Translations under genes and position numbers: made by a program
The notes under the pieces: model-generated
What the model was told of the DNA's origin: nothing
Database searches by the model: none
Seen by the model: only the letters and a program-made list of their open reading frames with translations
NCBI RefSeq assembly: GCF_020382885.2
Contig: NC_058504.1
Location: forward strand, 20,223,019-20,287,018
Length of the DNA: 64,000 nucleotides
Source: Scatophagus argus
Taxonomy: Eukaryota; Chordata; Actinopteri; Scatophagidae
Reading direction: 5' to 3'
In this document: positions 12,601 to 24,400 of the stretch, one piece after another
Layout of the letters: each line of letters opens with the position of its first letter
Position numbering within the stretch: the first letter of the stretch is position 1

Positions 12601-13347
12601 TGTGTCTAAATCCAGCAGTATGTCTCTGCCTCATGTATTAAAGATCAACACAGTGAGGATCTGGGGGCGGGGAGAGAAGATGAGAGAAGGAAGAAAGATG
12701 GGGAGGGCAGAGAAATAACAGACGGGAAAGCAAAAGACAGCTCAGGACAGTTAGGGAGGCAAAAATTAAAAATATCAAACAGTAAGCTCAGTTTCTTTTC
12801 AAATTTGGGTTTTATGTCTACTCCAATCAGCTTGAAGTTGGATGTGACAGAGTCGCCACTAGAATTTAGCAGTTTTTCTATTTATCATTGAATTACAGCA
12901 GCTTATTTAAATAATTCTTTGTTTGCTGTTAATGTATTCATATACAAGACTGTATAACATGTGTGCAACGACTGAGTGTATCAGACGATACTGGCATCTT
13001 ACCATGAGCTTATCGAAGAACTCGAGCCGCACAGCCGACTGCCTCCTGTCAAAGCAGCTGACTTTTAGAGGGCTCTTCCTGACTAGCAGAACAAAGCTCC
13101 CCGCCAGGAAACACAGTAAGGCGAATGACACATAGATGAACAACTTCAAGAAGAAAGAGGTGAGAGTCGGTCCTCCCCAGGCCAGCTGAAATACTACTGC
13201 TGCCACCACGCCCAGGCAGAAAGCCGGGACGAACCGGAAAGAGGAGCCGACAGAAGAGGTGGAGGTGGCAGACATGGGCCCCTCTTCTCCTCCGTTACTG
13301 CTACTCCCTCCAGCCAGTGGTGTAATGGTAGTTGAGGGGGTGGGCAT
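2233..13347 (-). CDS. snx25: SNX25, sorting nexin 25 (complete, 21 coding exons)
   Basis: Splicing 21 minus-strand exons gives 2,925 nt, which is 974 codons plus a stop, with every exon phase matching its neighbour. Domain order is two N-terminal hydrophobic helices, PXA (about 143-340), RGS (about 424-540), coiled coil, PX (about 645-770) and C-terminal nexin domain (about 820-950). That is the SNX13/14/19/25 architecture. Stretches such as DKALKE, YRDYILSWY, RTDWWCENLG and FRDTFWPNG identify SNX25 rather than its paralogs. The start ATG (13345-13347) has an in-frame TGA 30 nt upstream. Family knowledge: SNX25 is a membrane-anchored phosphoinositide-binding protein of endosomes/ER, reported to promote TGF-beta receptor degradation. 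The annotated human protein as I recall it (about 840 aa) starts near DKALKE, so this model is longer at the N-terminus. Exon details are in the domain entries. Identity is very secure; exact exon edges are by-eye calls. Confidence 0.95.
3734..5922 (-). CDS. snx25: SNX25 exons 11-16: coiled coil and PX domain
   Basis: Exons are 5758-5922, 5381-5512, 5132-5272, 4486-4599, 4010-4087 and 3734-3817. Exon 11 and the start of exon 12 encode a charged helical region (LRQLYDKLEYKRQAL, then KLKEEIGAMEREH). The PX domain follows, with RTDWWCENLGHWRA, the RKLTEF block (position of the R-R/K-x-S-E-F phosphoinositide motif; Thr replaces Ser, residues about 691-696) and the proline-rich LPSISKLPFKS loop with FLDKSKTQLNAFLQ. 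PX domains bind phosphatidylinositol phosphates on endosomes. Exon 16 encodes a Ser/Phe-rich linker (SSFSLASFLERLPGDFF). All junctions are phase 0. Confidence 0.93.
6058..7345 (-). CDS. snx25: SNX25 exons 7-10: linker and RGS domain
   Basis: Exons are 7155-7345, 6841-6972, 6347-6496 and 6058-6183. Exon 7 (residues about 360-423) encodes a basic, coiled-coil-prone linker (ADLLRARDMKRYINQLTVAK) and an acidic tail. Exons 8-9 encode an RGS fold (about 424-517), recognisable from ILQFDDIL, YRDHF, ALISFWELVE and VGEIYQKFF. Exon 10 continues with RYYPSFLVSDLYERL, the usual end of the RGS domain, and a charged linker. RGS folds in this sorting nexin group are atypical and are not generally strong GTPase activators; whether this one acts on a G-alpha protein cannot be judged from sequence. 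Confidence 0.93.
7883..7903. repeat. Poly-C/poly-A homopolymer junction (C13 then A8)
   Basis: Thirteen consecutive C followed by eight A on the plus strand, inside SNX25 intron 6. On the transcribed strand this reads T8G13. Likely length-polymorphic and error-prone in sequencing. Confidence 0.9.
8094..12261 (-). CDS. snx25: SNX25 exons 2-6: PXA domain
   Basis: Exons are 12177-12261, 10029-10245, 9117-9289, 8567-8753 and 8094-8164. They encode residues about 116-360, starting at the DKALKE segment and continuing through YRDYILSWY, LKAASARY-type and SYEDFIKLI segments typical of the PXA (PX-associated) domain. With the C-terminal nexin domain, the PXA is proposed to form a lipid-binding cavity in this family. 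Exon 5 ends at 8567 before a GC dinucleotide (AG followed by GCATGA) rather than GT. Nearby GT alternatives break the frame into exon 6, so a GC-AG intron is the best reading. Intron 2 (10246-12176) carries a SINE. Confidence 0.92.
10411..10421. repeat. Left target-site duplication of the SINE
   Basis: GATCTCAGTAT directly precedes the SINE and is repeated exactly at 10790-10800 directly after it. A perfect 11-bp copy indicates a target-primed insertion that has not yet diverged. Confidence 0.85.
10422..10789 (+). mobile_element. DANA/V-SINE-like tRNA-derived SINE with target-site duplication
   Basis: The 5' part is tRNA-like: an A-box-like GTGGTGCAGTGGTTAGCAC and an exact B box GGTTCGAATCC, followed by the GGAGTTTGCATGTTCTCCC block shared by the DANA/mermaid family of fish SINEs. 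A conserved body follows (GCGATTGACTGGCGACCAGT and the block after it), ending in a short ATGGATGG-type tail. It is flanked by an 11-bp direct duplication, GATCTCAGTAT, at 10411-10421 and 10790-10800. It lies antisense in SNX25 intron 2, ending up about 180 bp from the exon 3 acceptor. The family name is from memory of the consensus; the SINE class and duplication are visible directly. Confidence 0.88.
13003..13347 (-). CDS. snx25: SNX25 exon 1: N-terminal membrane-anchor exon
   Basis: This exon encodes residues 1-115 and ends in phase 0 at a GTAAGA donor. After a Ser/Thr/Gly-rich start come two hydrophobic segments at about residues 37-58 and 64-89, separated by a short WGGPT-type turn, then a basic stretch (VRKSPLK). 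This is a helical hairpin that would insert in the ER membrane, as in the other PXA-RGS-PX sorting nexins. The ATG at 13345-13347 is followed by an open frame and preceded by an in-frame stop at 13375-13377, so the start is well supported. The next exon continues in frame to the start region of the shorter human form. Confidence 0.85.
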
Positions 13348-13900
13348 ACTGCGACCCCACCATCCATATATGTGTCACTACTAGCTAGGCTGAACAGTTG
13401 GTCTTCTAGTCTATATGCCAAGTCAGAGAGGTAGGTATACTGTGTACACTGCTGTATACCCTCGACTACACTGTCTTCAAGACGAGGCATTCCCGCTCTG
13501 ACATCTCCACACCGACCCACACCGCTATGTTTTCCAGAAACCTAGTATCGGCCAGCCCGGCGGCCACAGGCACGGAGCCCCGTCGGCTTAGTCATCCACA
13601 ACACGATGCAATGGAGCAGGGAACCGGGGTTGTCTTGGAATGGGCGACAGGTCGTCCGTAAAGTAGACGGAGAGAGACCCGGGGTGATGAGATGGATGTA
13701 GCGACATCCACCGTCACCTTGGAGACAAATAGGTGGAAGGGTAACGTTAGCTTAGTGACTGCTGCTAACTAACTGAGCTAGCAGGAAACTAAGTAGGTAG
13801 GCCATGTAAGTTACTGTTACGTGCGTTTTTAAAACAAATAATACATGACATATACAAGTAAAAGCCAGGAAATAATTTTGTACTTCCGCATGGTTTGTCT
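13348..13900 (-). promoter_or_regulatory. snx25: SNX25 5' UTR and promoter region (inferred)
   Basis: Sequence upstream of the SNX25 ATG is visibly richer in GC and CpG than the surroundings (for example 13540-13680), as expected for a housekeeping TATA-less promoter with its 5' UTR. No TATA box is obvious. The transcription start cannot be placed from sequence alone. Confidence 0.45.
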
Positions 13901-14385
13901 ACTAACCCGACCACAATAACGACAGCTTGCTAACAAGCTTGCTTGCTAAGCAACCAATTCAACATCAGCTAATGTTAGCTTACTTACCTACCGTTTAAAA
14001 AAAGGTGTGCAGTAACAACACTACATTCTCGTTTTCTTCTCTGTATAAAAATGTACATGTGAAGATTTGCAATGGCGAATTAAAAGTATTATAAACGCAA
14101 CGACAAAATATGTCAGGTCCTAAATCCCAGAGAGATAAAAACAAGCAACTGTTATTTTCCTTGAGCTCCAGCTGACTGACAATCTCTTAACGTGAAAGGT
14201 TTTCAGCCAATCATCGCTCGTGTTAACCACTGCCGGTGCGCTTGTTTTAGTAACCAACACGGTCCGGATGCACGTGGGGTTTTGTTTGAACGTTGTTGTG
14301 AATTGTGAGTAATACCGACCAACTGGGCAGCTATTGATAGCAATCAAACATACAACAAGATAAAGGATCGTGCCTTGATTCACTA

Positions 14386-14431
14386 AATATATATATATAT
14401 AATATATATTATATATATATTATATATATAA
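14386..14431. repeat. AT-dinucleotide-rich tract
   Basis: Nearly pure alternating A/T with small interruptions, able to form cruciform or slipped structures. It is about 1 kb upstream of SNX25. Confidence 0.9.
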
Positions 14432-14471
14432 AATAATGATTATATGAGACCACATATATAATTTATCACGC

Positions 14472-14514
<43 letters not shown>
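14472..14514. repeat. (ATAG)n microsatellite
   Basis: About ten uninterrupted tetranucleotide units on the plus strand; a candidate polymorphic marker. Confidence 0.95.
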
Positions 14515-17011
14515 CCTTGAAATAACGTGCCATTCTTTATTTTCAATCATGAAATAGCATGTTTATGCTATTTGTCTGTCATACATAGGCAAAATATTTT
14601 AATCTTCATAGAATTTGGGCAAACTTCCAGCACTCAACTTCTCTGCTCCTTTTGTCATATATCATTGTGGCTCCATTCATCACCTTTAGTTCAATGTTTC
14701 TGCTTATATCTGAGACCTCACATTAGATTTCCCCTTTCTCCACCAAAACAGACAGCCTACTTCCCCTTTCAACATCCATATCACTAAAACAGGCATTAGG
14801 TTTCACAATTCCTCTTGCAAATATCATGCTATAAAGGCTTAAGCTAAGTCTTTAAAGATTTCACTATATTGTTACAGTTTCATTTAAGACCACTTCAGAA
14901 ATGTGGGTGATTGAATCTTTGGTTCATCTTGTCCATATATAATCTATAGAATGCTTGCTAAAATTCTCCACCCAGATGCAATCTGATAGCACAGGAAGCA
15001 AGTTTATTATCAGGTTCCAGATGGGTAGGTGTGTGAACTATCCACATAGAATCTGAGAGGATTACAGGATGGCATTTATGCTTTAGGTTTTAAATTGATA
15101 ATATGATTTTACACCAAGTAAAACATATTAGCCAAGCCATTTCTTCCACAAATAGTCAGGCCAAGAAGTCTTAATCTGCTTACGTGTGATCTAGGAACAT
15201 GGGTTGTCAGTAGGGTCAGTTTTGAAGTTTCTTCTTCAGGGAGTTGCGGATCCTCTCCATATGTTAAGATGGGCTGAGTGGCACCCGGTGAAAGGTAGAA
15301 TGAAGAGAAAAATATCTTTAGTATATATATGTAATGAATGACTGAGTGTGCATCTACTGTTGCTGGAAATGAGAAGAGCAGTTGGAGTAAAACATTGAAG
15401 TTATGGGTTGGAAACAAACAAAAATAAATAACTAAACAGGATATAAAACAGATATTGCAGATTGGTAACCTGGCTTTGTCCAGGTGTAACAAAATCAGCC
15501 TGCCAGCACGTTAAGAACTCAGTAAGCAGCATGTTAGATCCTGTGTGATTAACTTCATTTTATTTGGGGTTATGCACTGGACTATTTAATGTCTAGGAGC
15601 AGTGACTTAATTACAGTGACGACACAAACGAACGAGGAACCATATTCCTCCACAAACAGATGCATTTGATTAGAGGAGAGGACGTCAACAGTGCTTCATC
15701 ATTTGTCGCTCAACATCCTCAAATCTCTCTCCTTTTGTCTGTGATCTGCCATCTGTCTTGTCTCTTTCTCTCATCCTTCTCTTCTGTTCTCCCCTTGCCA
15801 GTTCTCTGATTTCCCTATTTGGTCGTTGCCACTTATCCAGCTAACATTCCCTCTGAATGTCATTAAAATCTTGAGTAGGCTAGTAATTTTGTCGATGAGC
15901 AGTATTGTGCTGTTTTACATCTGTGTTGCGAGCAGCTAAATGCCACTGAAGGTCAATTTTGAACAACCCAGAGCAGAAAGAGACATTTTTTTTCTCAAAG
16001 GATCCAGACAGAATAATGTGGCTGTTGGTTATTTTAAATGATTAAAAGTGAAGAAGAGATATGAATTCTGTCTAAGAAGTTGCTTGGATGTATTTTTTTT
16101 TGTTTTTTTTTTAATGCTGAGTGACTCTAAATTGTGCACAGCAAAACAAAGTAGATCTCCATGTCCAAATGCTCACACAATATGAATCACACTCAGTAAA
16201 GAACAGATCTGTTCTTTGACAACAACAAACAGACTAGGACAAAAGGATAAAGAGATGATATTACATACAGTCAGACCTCTGAGAAAGGAAAGAAACATGC
16301 ACTCCATACAAGGGGAAGCAGAGTGGGGAAAAAAGGAGAGAAGTGAGAGTTAATCTAAGAGAAGCATACTGGAAGCTACAGAGGACAATATGTGTTTCCC
16401 CAGTGATTTCAGTTTGCACGTGTTCCTTTAAAGTCACTTCCAGAAATCTTGCAGATGTGTGATGTGGGGTCTTTGTCCCAGGTCACTTGCAGACATGGCA
16501 GAGGCTACATTAGACCATTACATCATATTCTGACTGGTGTAAAGAAAAAGAAAAAGTTCTCTGCATTTTTATTTACAGTTCAGGTGGATAAGTTGACATT
16601 CTGCAATGTTTGCTATTTGAAGAAGTTAGTTTTATTCAAGTAGTGTGAGATGATAAAGTTATATTATCACTTCTAATAACATGCTGGTTGTCATTTGCAT
16701 TCATAGAGACAAAACACACAATTTAAAGCTACCTGTGGTGTGACTGACCTCATTCTGTTTTATTAAAATTTTACACAGCATGCGAACTTTCTCTTTAGAA
16801 TTGGGGTTTTTGAAATGAAAATTGAACCTCCACACAGTGGCTAGTAAAAACAAATTGAAGCATGATTTATTTGAATTCTTATCAACAGGAATCTCAGAGC
16901 TTAACAATAATAATTCTCAACCTGAGTCCTAAAAGACAGTAGCTCCAGTCACCATCAGCTAGTAGTATCATTTATCATCAGGTGGTGAGAAGACTGCAAC
17001 ATTACACTTCC
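14515..17011. other. Intergenic, no gene recognised
   Basis: AT-rich intergenic DNA. A 127-codon minus-strand open frame at 15109-15492 has no recognisable domain or splice context. Nothing else here could be supported. Confidence 0.5.
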
Positions 17012-17055
17012 TCCTAATTTTCCCTTGGGGATGAATAAAGTCATCTATCTATCTA
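17012..17055 (+). mobile_element. Relic of a non-LTR retrotransposon 3' end
   Basis: The string TTTTCCCTTGGGGATGAATA, continuing into AAAGT and ending in an ATCT repeat, matches the 3' terminus I know from common fish non-LTR retrotransposons. No adjacent ORF2 was seen, so it would be an extremely 5'-truncated copy. It is short and the call rests on memory of the consensus end. Confidence 0.4.
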
Positions 17056-17875
17056 CTGGCAGAGAGGAAGAAGCAGAAATGCAGATATTCAAATACAGGT
17101 TAGTGACAGTTGATATTTTACTGCAGCTGTACTTTGAGCACCTTCTAGTGGGCTCACAGAGCTACTGCCACATGGTTAGATAAAAAGTCTTTTGTTTTTG
17201 GTAATTTACAAAGCTAGTATTTTTATATTTTATTTATTTTTTTATTCTATTTTTTATTATCACTGTACCAATCATAACACATCATCAGGCTTAGGCATAT
17301 GTGTTCTGTCCCTGTTGGCTAATGTTCCTTCGGATGTACAGCAGTGACACAGTATGGATCGCTTTTTGATGTGGGAGACCAACTTGTAGCTGTGGTTGAA
17401 CCTGCCGGGATAAGTTTGCAAACGAAAAAAGGAGTCCAGCTGCTTCATTTGCGCAAACTCTTCAGCATACTAATTATAATGTAATTAACAATGTCACACA
17501 CACATAAAATAAATGAGATCTGAACATGTACATTTAAATTTTGAGTTTAAAAAATCAGAAACTAGGACATTAGTTGTTTTTTTCTAAACATCATACCTGG
17601 ACAAAGCACCTCACCCACAAAAGGAATTCTGGGAATTGATATCCCTTCTGTAAATATTTGCCATTCTCTGAAGCTCTGAAGAAGTGTCATCACACATCAG
17701 CTGTATTCTACACACATAAACCCTCACATACACATCACAAATACATAAAAAGAATAATTCAGTGTCTGCTCCTTCCTGTAGGAAGGCAATAAGATGGTTT
17801 ATTGAGTATTCAGAGTAAAATTTACATTGAACTAATGGTCACAGGATCAGACAGAAAGAAGTTTGTGTAAACTGC

Positions 17876-17878
<3 letters not shown>

Positions 17879-17909
<31 letters not shown>
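17879..17909. repeat. (CA)n microsatellite
   Basis: About fifteen perfect AC units on the plus strand. Confidence 0.95.
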
Positions 17910-17911
<2 letters not shown>

Positions 17912-18088
17912 TGACCAACACACGTAATGCTGGACCCACAATGAGAAATCTAAGGTCATCCAGTAAGAGGTCACCCCATATTATGCGTCTCCGCAGAAAC
18001 CAGATAGCATAGCAACAAGCTGTTTAGTATGAAAACACATCACCAGAGTCAGACAGAATTAGCAAACAGCTAAATTTCCCGATCCTGC

Positions 18089-18112
18089 ATCAGTTCATCA
18101 GTTCATCAGTTC
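18089..18112. repeat. Triplicated 8-bp unit CATCAGTT
   Basis: Three perfect head-to-tail copies of CATCAGTT, followed by a partial fourth (CAGATG). Confidence 0.85.
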
Positions 18113-18248
18113 AGATGACAAGTTTAGTTTAGTTGCATCCTGTCTTTATTTGGTTAGATTCACAGTACTCATGTGAGGTATGGATGCAGTAAACAGACAT
18201 AACCAATCAATGGAGGGAACTTGACAAAGGCACTGTTTGAATTACAAA

Positions 18249-18251
<3 letters not shown>

Positions 18252-18305
<54 letters not shown>
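18252..18305. repeat. Compound (TG)n(GA)n microsatellite
   Basis: About fifteen TG units run directly into about twelve GA units. TG runs can adopt Z-DNA and GA runs can adopt triplex DNA. Confidence 0.95.
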
Positions 18306-18383
18306 CACGCATGCACATACACACCACTAAGCTCATCTGAATTCAAAAATCTTGTTTGAAGTAGCCTCTGAAGTTCAAGTGTC

Positions 18384-18384
<1 letters not shown>

Positions 18385-18432
<48 letters not shown>

Positions 18433-18446
18433 GTTTGTGTGTGTGT
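18385..18446. repeat. (GT)n microsatellite
   Basis: Long GT run with a few interruptions (GC, TT). It is the third dinucleotide array within 600 bp. Confidence 0.93.
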
Positions 18447-21400
18447 ATCTGTCTGTCTAAGAGAAGTGGGGGTGCAGGGATGAATGTGTCAACTCGCCTG
18501 CTCGCATGTGTGTGAGACACGACTTGCCACATCCAGGTGGTTGCTATGATAACGGTCCCACAATTGCAAGAAACACTCCATCATTAAAGTGATTGAGCAC
18601 AGATGGATAACACTGCTGAGAAACACATGCCAATAATTCCTGCACACTCATTATCACTAAACAATCAGGCAGCAACAACTGTGAGCCAACACAGCATTCA
18701 AGGAGGGAACTACAGATTGAATCTTTTACATTTTACACAACATTCATGACACAGAATGTCTGTTCTTAAGGTATTATTTTTTCTCGTAATGATTATAAAG
18801 TCATGTATCCACCAAAACTATGTAGCACGGTTCCTAGTTTACATTCAAATCCAAACTGCAAGCCACTCTGTTCTTCTCTATTCCTTCTCTGTCTTCTTAC
18901 TCACTCTCTGCTCCTGTCACTTCCTCCAGTGGATATACAAAGCAGGGCACAGCCTTGGCTTTTCCACTAATCCACAACCAGTTCAGGGGCTATTTTGATG
19001 TAATGTTATCTTAAAACATATAAAGAAAATATCCCATAGAGTCCTCATAATCGCACTTCTGTTTCATATCTTCCTTGCAGTTACTCCAAAATCTTTGGTG
19101 ATTATGAGTCATTTATACACCAAAATTAAGTTTAAAAAATACCAGATTTCCCTTCACAGTCTCCACATTCCAAAGTCGCTTTGTACCTCCAACTTTCAAC
19201 AGTGACATCCTCCATTCACGTTTTTCCAGTGCTGCTTGTGAAGGATGACAGTTATTATTTACATGACCACAAGAGTTGGGGGATTTTTGCAATAAGGTTT
19301 TCTTGAAGCATCTGAACAAATGAACACTGATGAAATTCATCTGATGAGGACAGTTTGGCTTTTTGACTGATTGTGTATGGCTTTTATAACTTTAGGCCCA
19401 CTTTTCAAGTTTGGAAACATTTCTGAGGGTCACTTCCTAAATAAAAGAGAAAAAAAAAACCATGACATGACCAAAAGGAAAACAAAAATAAGCTTGTCTG
19501 TGATCATAATGTGTTTCTTGCTATGAGCTACATGAGCAGCAACCATATAGCCAGTTTTCAAAGTGGCTTTTGTTAAAGATGTGACCGTCACCAATGCCTT
19601 ATGTTTAAGTGGCTCTTGAACTTTGATGGCTTTAGCGTCTCATTAGACAAGGTTTCACCACATTAAACACACCGTGCATTTGGTTCTCTGCCTACCTTTA
19701 ATGTCATATTCGGGTCATATTTTCTCATTATCATAGCTTCATGTCCACAGTACATTTTCCCAGAGACAAATTAAATTTGATTGATTTTGAGCACATGCTC
19801 GGGAGCATATATTGGTGCGAGGTTGTCTCCGACATTATTTTTAGATTTGAAAAGTGATCGATTGCATCATGAGGGAATGTTAGCCAGCTAGAAATGGCAA
19901 AACAGAGCCCACTGGATGGTACTCTGAAAATGGCTGCTCTAATGTGTTCTAACAGATGTGCTTAAATGAATAAATTTGCTCATTATTTGCACATCATATC
20001 ACAACTACAGTGTTAATTTTTCTATGTAGATTTTATTTGCATTCTCACATTCATCTGCACTACAAGACCTGAATTCACTTTGCTAAATTGACTTAATTTT
20101 GTCTCAAAGACCAGTGACGTCAGATCTTATGACTGTTTTCTCATTTTGTCTTTCACTGTCTTTGCAAAACAGTTGCTTTCCTTCACGGTGCTCCCACTAA
20201 AGAGAAACCCTTTACTGATTCAGCCACTAGAGAGCAGCAGAATCTTTAAAAATCATCCTTCTCAGGCCTCCAGTGCTTCCACTCGCCAACATAATCTCAC
20301 CAATAAACTTGCTGCTACTGAAGCAGCTTCAGTGAATTTGCTCGTCAGAGTCCCCCGGGGTCAGCTGTTAAGCAGCAGCTGGAAATATCATGAAAAGAGA
20401 CAAAGCTTTAGGCAGATAAGCAGTACTGTGTGATCAATGGGCTGATGCTTCTTTAGTTAGATTTTCTGTGTGAAATGCTGTGGATGGAACTGTTTTCCAG
20501 TGTTTATGGAGGATACTTGTGCTTATACTGTAGAGGACTGTTCTTTGTAGTGTAAAATAACTATAGACAACTACAGACAGTTCCCCCACTACTATCTGAT
20601 TTTAAAATGTTTTTTCTTTTTCTTGGTTAAATGAAATAATGTTGAAAACATTTGTTTGCATCTGCTCTAAGATGTATTTTTTAAAAATATTTCTTACATT
20701 CTTTTTCTTTTTCTTTACTTGTCCTAGGCTTCACTGCACTGGACATCTAGATATGAACAATTTGATTAAATATTCTGTAATTTGACCCAGAGAAAGACAG
20801 GAAACATGCTCAGACTGCAGCATCGTGTTAGATCAGGCAGACTAATTAAGACAGACAGCTGACCGTTCCCACTCTGTCACTCTGTAGATGGCGTCGTGCC
20901 ACCAATCCAGCCTCTTCTTTATGTGTTTAAGCACTATTGATGCCTTTGCTGATATATGATGTTGATCTGTTTGCAGCTGTGCATGTCTAAATCTGTAGTA
21001 TTTAACTCAGTTAAATCTTTATTTTTCAACAACAGAAACCAGAGATTTCTGATGTTCCAGTTATGACCGGAGAGGTCAAGTCATACAGTGTACAGTCACT
21101 TCATACACTGGGCCAATATGAAATCATGGATTTGCAAAATTAATTATGAACAAAATAAAGGAAAATACTAAGCAATTAAAGAAACTCACAAAATGTGGCA
21201 AAACTGTGACTTATCTGGGGTTAACGTACCTGCCATCAACTGCAGTGTCTCATGGTTCCAGCTGAGGTCATTCGTTGTATCTCTCTTTCCCTCTCTTCTC
21301 TCTGCAATAAAGACACACAAACTGCTGGAAAGCACTCACAAAGTGAACAGAGCAATGCAGCATTAAATATCTGACTGAAAAGAACTAACTTGTAAACAAG

Positions 21401-24400
21401 TATACAAACTTCACCTAAAAAGACATGAAAAGAAAACAAGATAATTATTGCATTTTTCCTTTCAAAGTAAGTTCAACAAAATCACTGTTTATTAGTCCAT
21501 ACAACAGCTTCAGAAGCACCAACTAACAATCTGTCAGTTCAGTATTTTTGTGGCCTGTGATGCCAGTGAGGCTGGAGACAACTGGGCATGACTGCTAGAC
21601 AGAACCCACTTCAGCCCAAGGCTGGTCTCACTCATTTCCTTTTTGGCCTGCTCTTCATGCCTCTCCAGCCCGGGCTGGCCAGGCAGTTGGTTCCTGTTTG
21701 GATTCCTGCAGGAATGGGTAGCATTCACCATGGAAGATTTTGTTTGGAGTGTTGCCCCGGCCACAGTGGTGATACATTCTTTCCTCTTGCTTCTTCATAC
21801 AGACTAAAGAGGTGAATTCCCATCTGAAGAGTCAGATACAGAGCGGAAGTGGGACTTTCAGATAAGAAGACAAACGTGCTGGTGGAAATTTATTCCATAA
21901 TATTTTCAAAAGCATACCTCTGCTCTGTGAAGCACTAGCCACAGTCACATTGACTTATGTGCTAGAAAAATACAAATTAATATTTTTCAAAGAGTCTTTT
22001 CTTCCAAATGAAATTGCTTTTTATCACCACCATATACTTTTCCATCGGTGACATTTCCTTTGAAAATGAGTCATTGTCACAGGGAAGTTTTCCACATGCC
22101 CATCATGTTTGGTAAGATTTATGACATTTCTTGTTCTAAAGAGAGCTGTGCTCTAGCCAAGGCCAAGGTTTTCCAGTCCTCATTTTATACTCTTGACCCT
22201 TCCTCTATGTAGCGCTTTGCCAGAATAGCATCCTCCTCATAAAGGGCAGTACAGTAGGAAAAACTGAAACTGAAAAAAGTGATTTAGCTGTTGAGTTGGA
22301 GGTTAGTGTGAAAATAAATTAACTACAGTTGGAGTGCAATTAGTGTGTATACAGATGTCATGAGCTGCAAAATTTTCCACATAAATAGATGTCTGTGTTT
22401 TTACTCTTTATAAAAAACTTGTCACGGGTTGACGCCACGCTGTAGCGGTTGTATGGATGGATAGTATTGCAATTGAACAGTAATCTTTTTGGAAACGTTT
22501 ACTCTACTACATATGAATGTCATATTTTGTACATTTGTACTCCACCACATTTTTATGAGGGTTCTCATTACTCTTTGCTTTGAAGCATAACCTCGAAGTC
22601 AGCAAATGGGAGAAAAAACAGTCACAGTAAACTCCTCCTACGCCTTTTAGTTGCATCTTTTGAACAGCTCATTTGGAACTCGATTGTAGTAATGATGGCT
22701 ACAACAGATTAAGAAGATGAGTTCTCACTACCAGAGCACTCATAACCATGTCTTGTCCATGTCTGTCCATGAGATTTTTGCAATGAAGAAAAACTCATCT
22801 TGTTTATATTTGCTTTGTTTAGCATGCACAAACTTCATCACTGCCACAAAAATTCCAAACTAATTCCAGCCTGAGAAAGCACGTCGAGGTATGTAAATAT
22901 TTAGCTCAGTTATTGCCAGAATAAATGTTGTAATTATACATTTCTGCAAATCTTTGATATGCTGAGACTTTAAGTTCAATATGCTGAAACTTTCAATATT
23001 TAATTTTACTTGTGCTGTCCTTAGGGTCTGGTTAGGTTTAGGCACAAAAAACACTCATTTGGAGTTAGTAAAAGCTCATGTTTTGGCTCCTTATTTTGTC
23101 ACCATAAACACATCTGGAAACTTTCCCAATGTCTAAACTACATCAAAATATCCACTTTTGGTGCTACAAAGACTGCTATAAAATGTCCCAACATTGTCAG
23201 GGACCATTTTTGCACTGTGAGTGCAAAAAACAGCATCCGTGAGTGAAAACACATCCTCCTGAGGGAGCATTTCTGCTTGGTGTGTCGTTTTTTACTGTGA
23301 TATTGTTTCTCTGTCATGTTATTTTTGGTTTAATGTCGCAATCATGTGAGTCGAGTGGTTGGGGTGGTTTCCTCAATCCAAAAATGAGCGGTTAATCCTT
23401 CAGTTTATCAGAAACATTCATATTCAAAATAATCAAATTTTGAATGGCACATGGTTTTCATTTAACATGAAATGTAACACAGCCAACTGTAAAGTAACTA
23501 AAGCTGTCCGGAAAAAACGTAGTTAAATAAAAAGCCCAATATTTGCCTCTGAAATGTAGTGGAGTAGAAGTATAAAGTTCCATAATATATAGATATTCAA
23601 GTAAAGTACCTCAGATTTGTATTTAAGAGCAGGACTTGAGTAACGAATGTAGTTTACAGATAGCTGGAAAGTGACCCCTCCTTTGTCTTTTATTCTTCTT
23701 TAAAGAAAAATAAAACAAAAATAAGAGAAGAAAAGAATAAACAGAAGAATACAAGAAGAGTATCTGTTCAGCCCAAATGTCAGATTGTCAGAGTTTTCTT
23801 GAGTGAGACTACAGTGTTAGGCAGCCTTTGATATCCACAGGATTTTGCCCAATAAACAAATCTTCCAGTCTCTTACCTTTCCTTTCATGCTGTTCTGAAG
23901 CCTAGTTAAAAAAATATTGTAACAAACTGAGTAAAAAAGTAATAGCATTTAGTTTACACAAATGTGTATGTCTGGCAAAACATATCAAACGAGGAAACTC
24001 ATCATTTGTTCATGTCCAAATGCTGAGTTTGTCATGTTTGGTCATGTTTGTCTCAGTGTCAGTTTACCCCACGAAGAACAAAATTCTTTGTTTGATTGAG
24101 ATTTTACGTATTTCTGTCACCTCTAAAATTTACATCTTGAGACTTTTTAGCACATCATGAGAAGATGGACGAGTCACGTGCCATGGGCAGGAAGATCCAG
24201 CAGGTTTTTAGTCAAGAAAAAAAAAAATCAATCAAAATCTCTCAGCCAAAAAGTAATTTAATCTATAATATTCCCTGCTGAGCTCTTTGAATAGACTGAC
24301 AACCTTGATGCTCTCCTTCCTCTGAGGCGTACCTTGATTTCCCATTCCTGGTATAGAATGTACAGTAAATGACTTAACATCTTTCTGTAGTTCATGAGTG

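Noticed and set aside
15109..15492. A 127-codon minus-strand open frame
   Set aside because: No recognised family, no supporting splice partners, and it runs through AT-rich low-complexity sequence.
18242..18532. Open frame encoding His-Thr and Leu-Ser repeats
   Set aside because: It is a translation of the (TG)n/(GA)n microsatellites.
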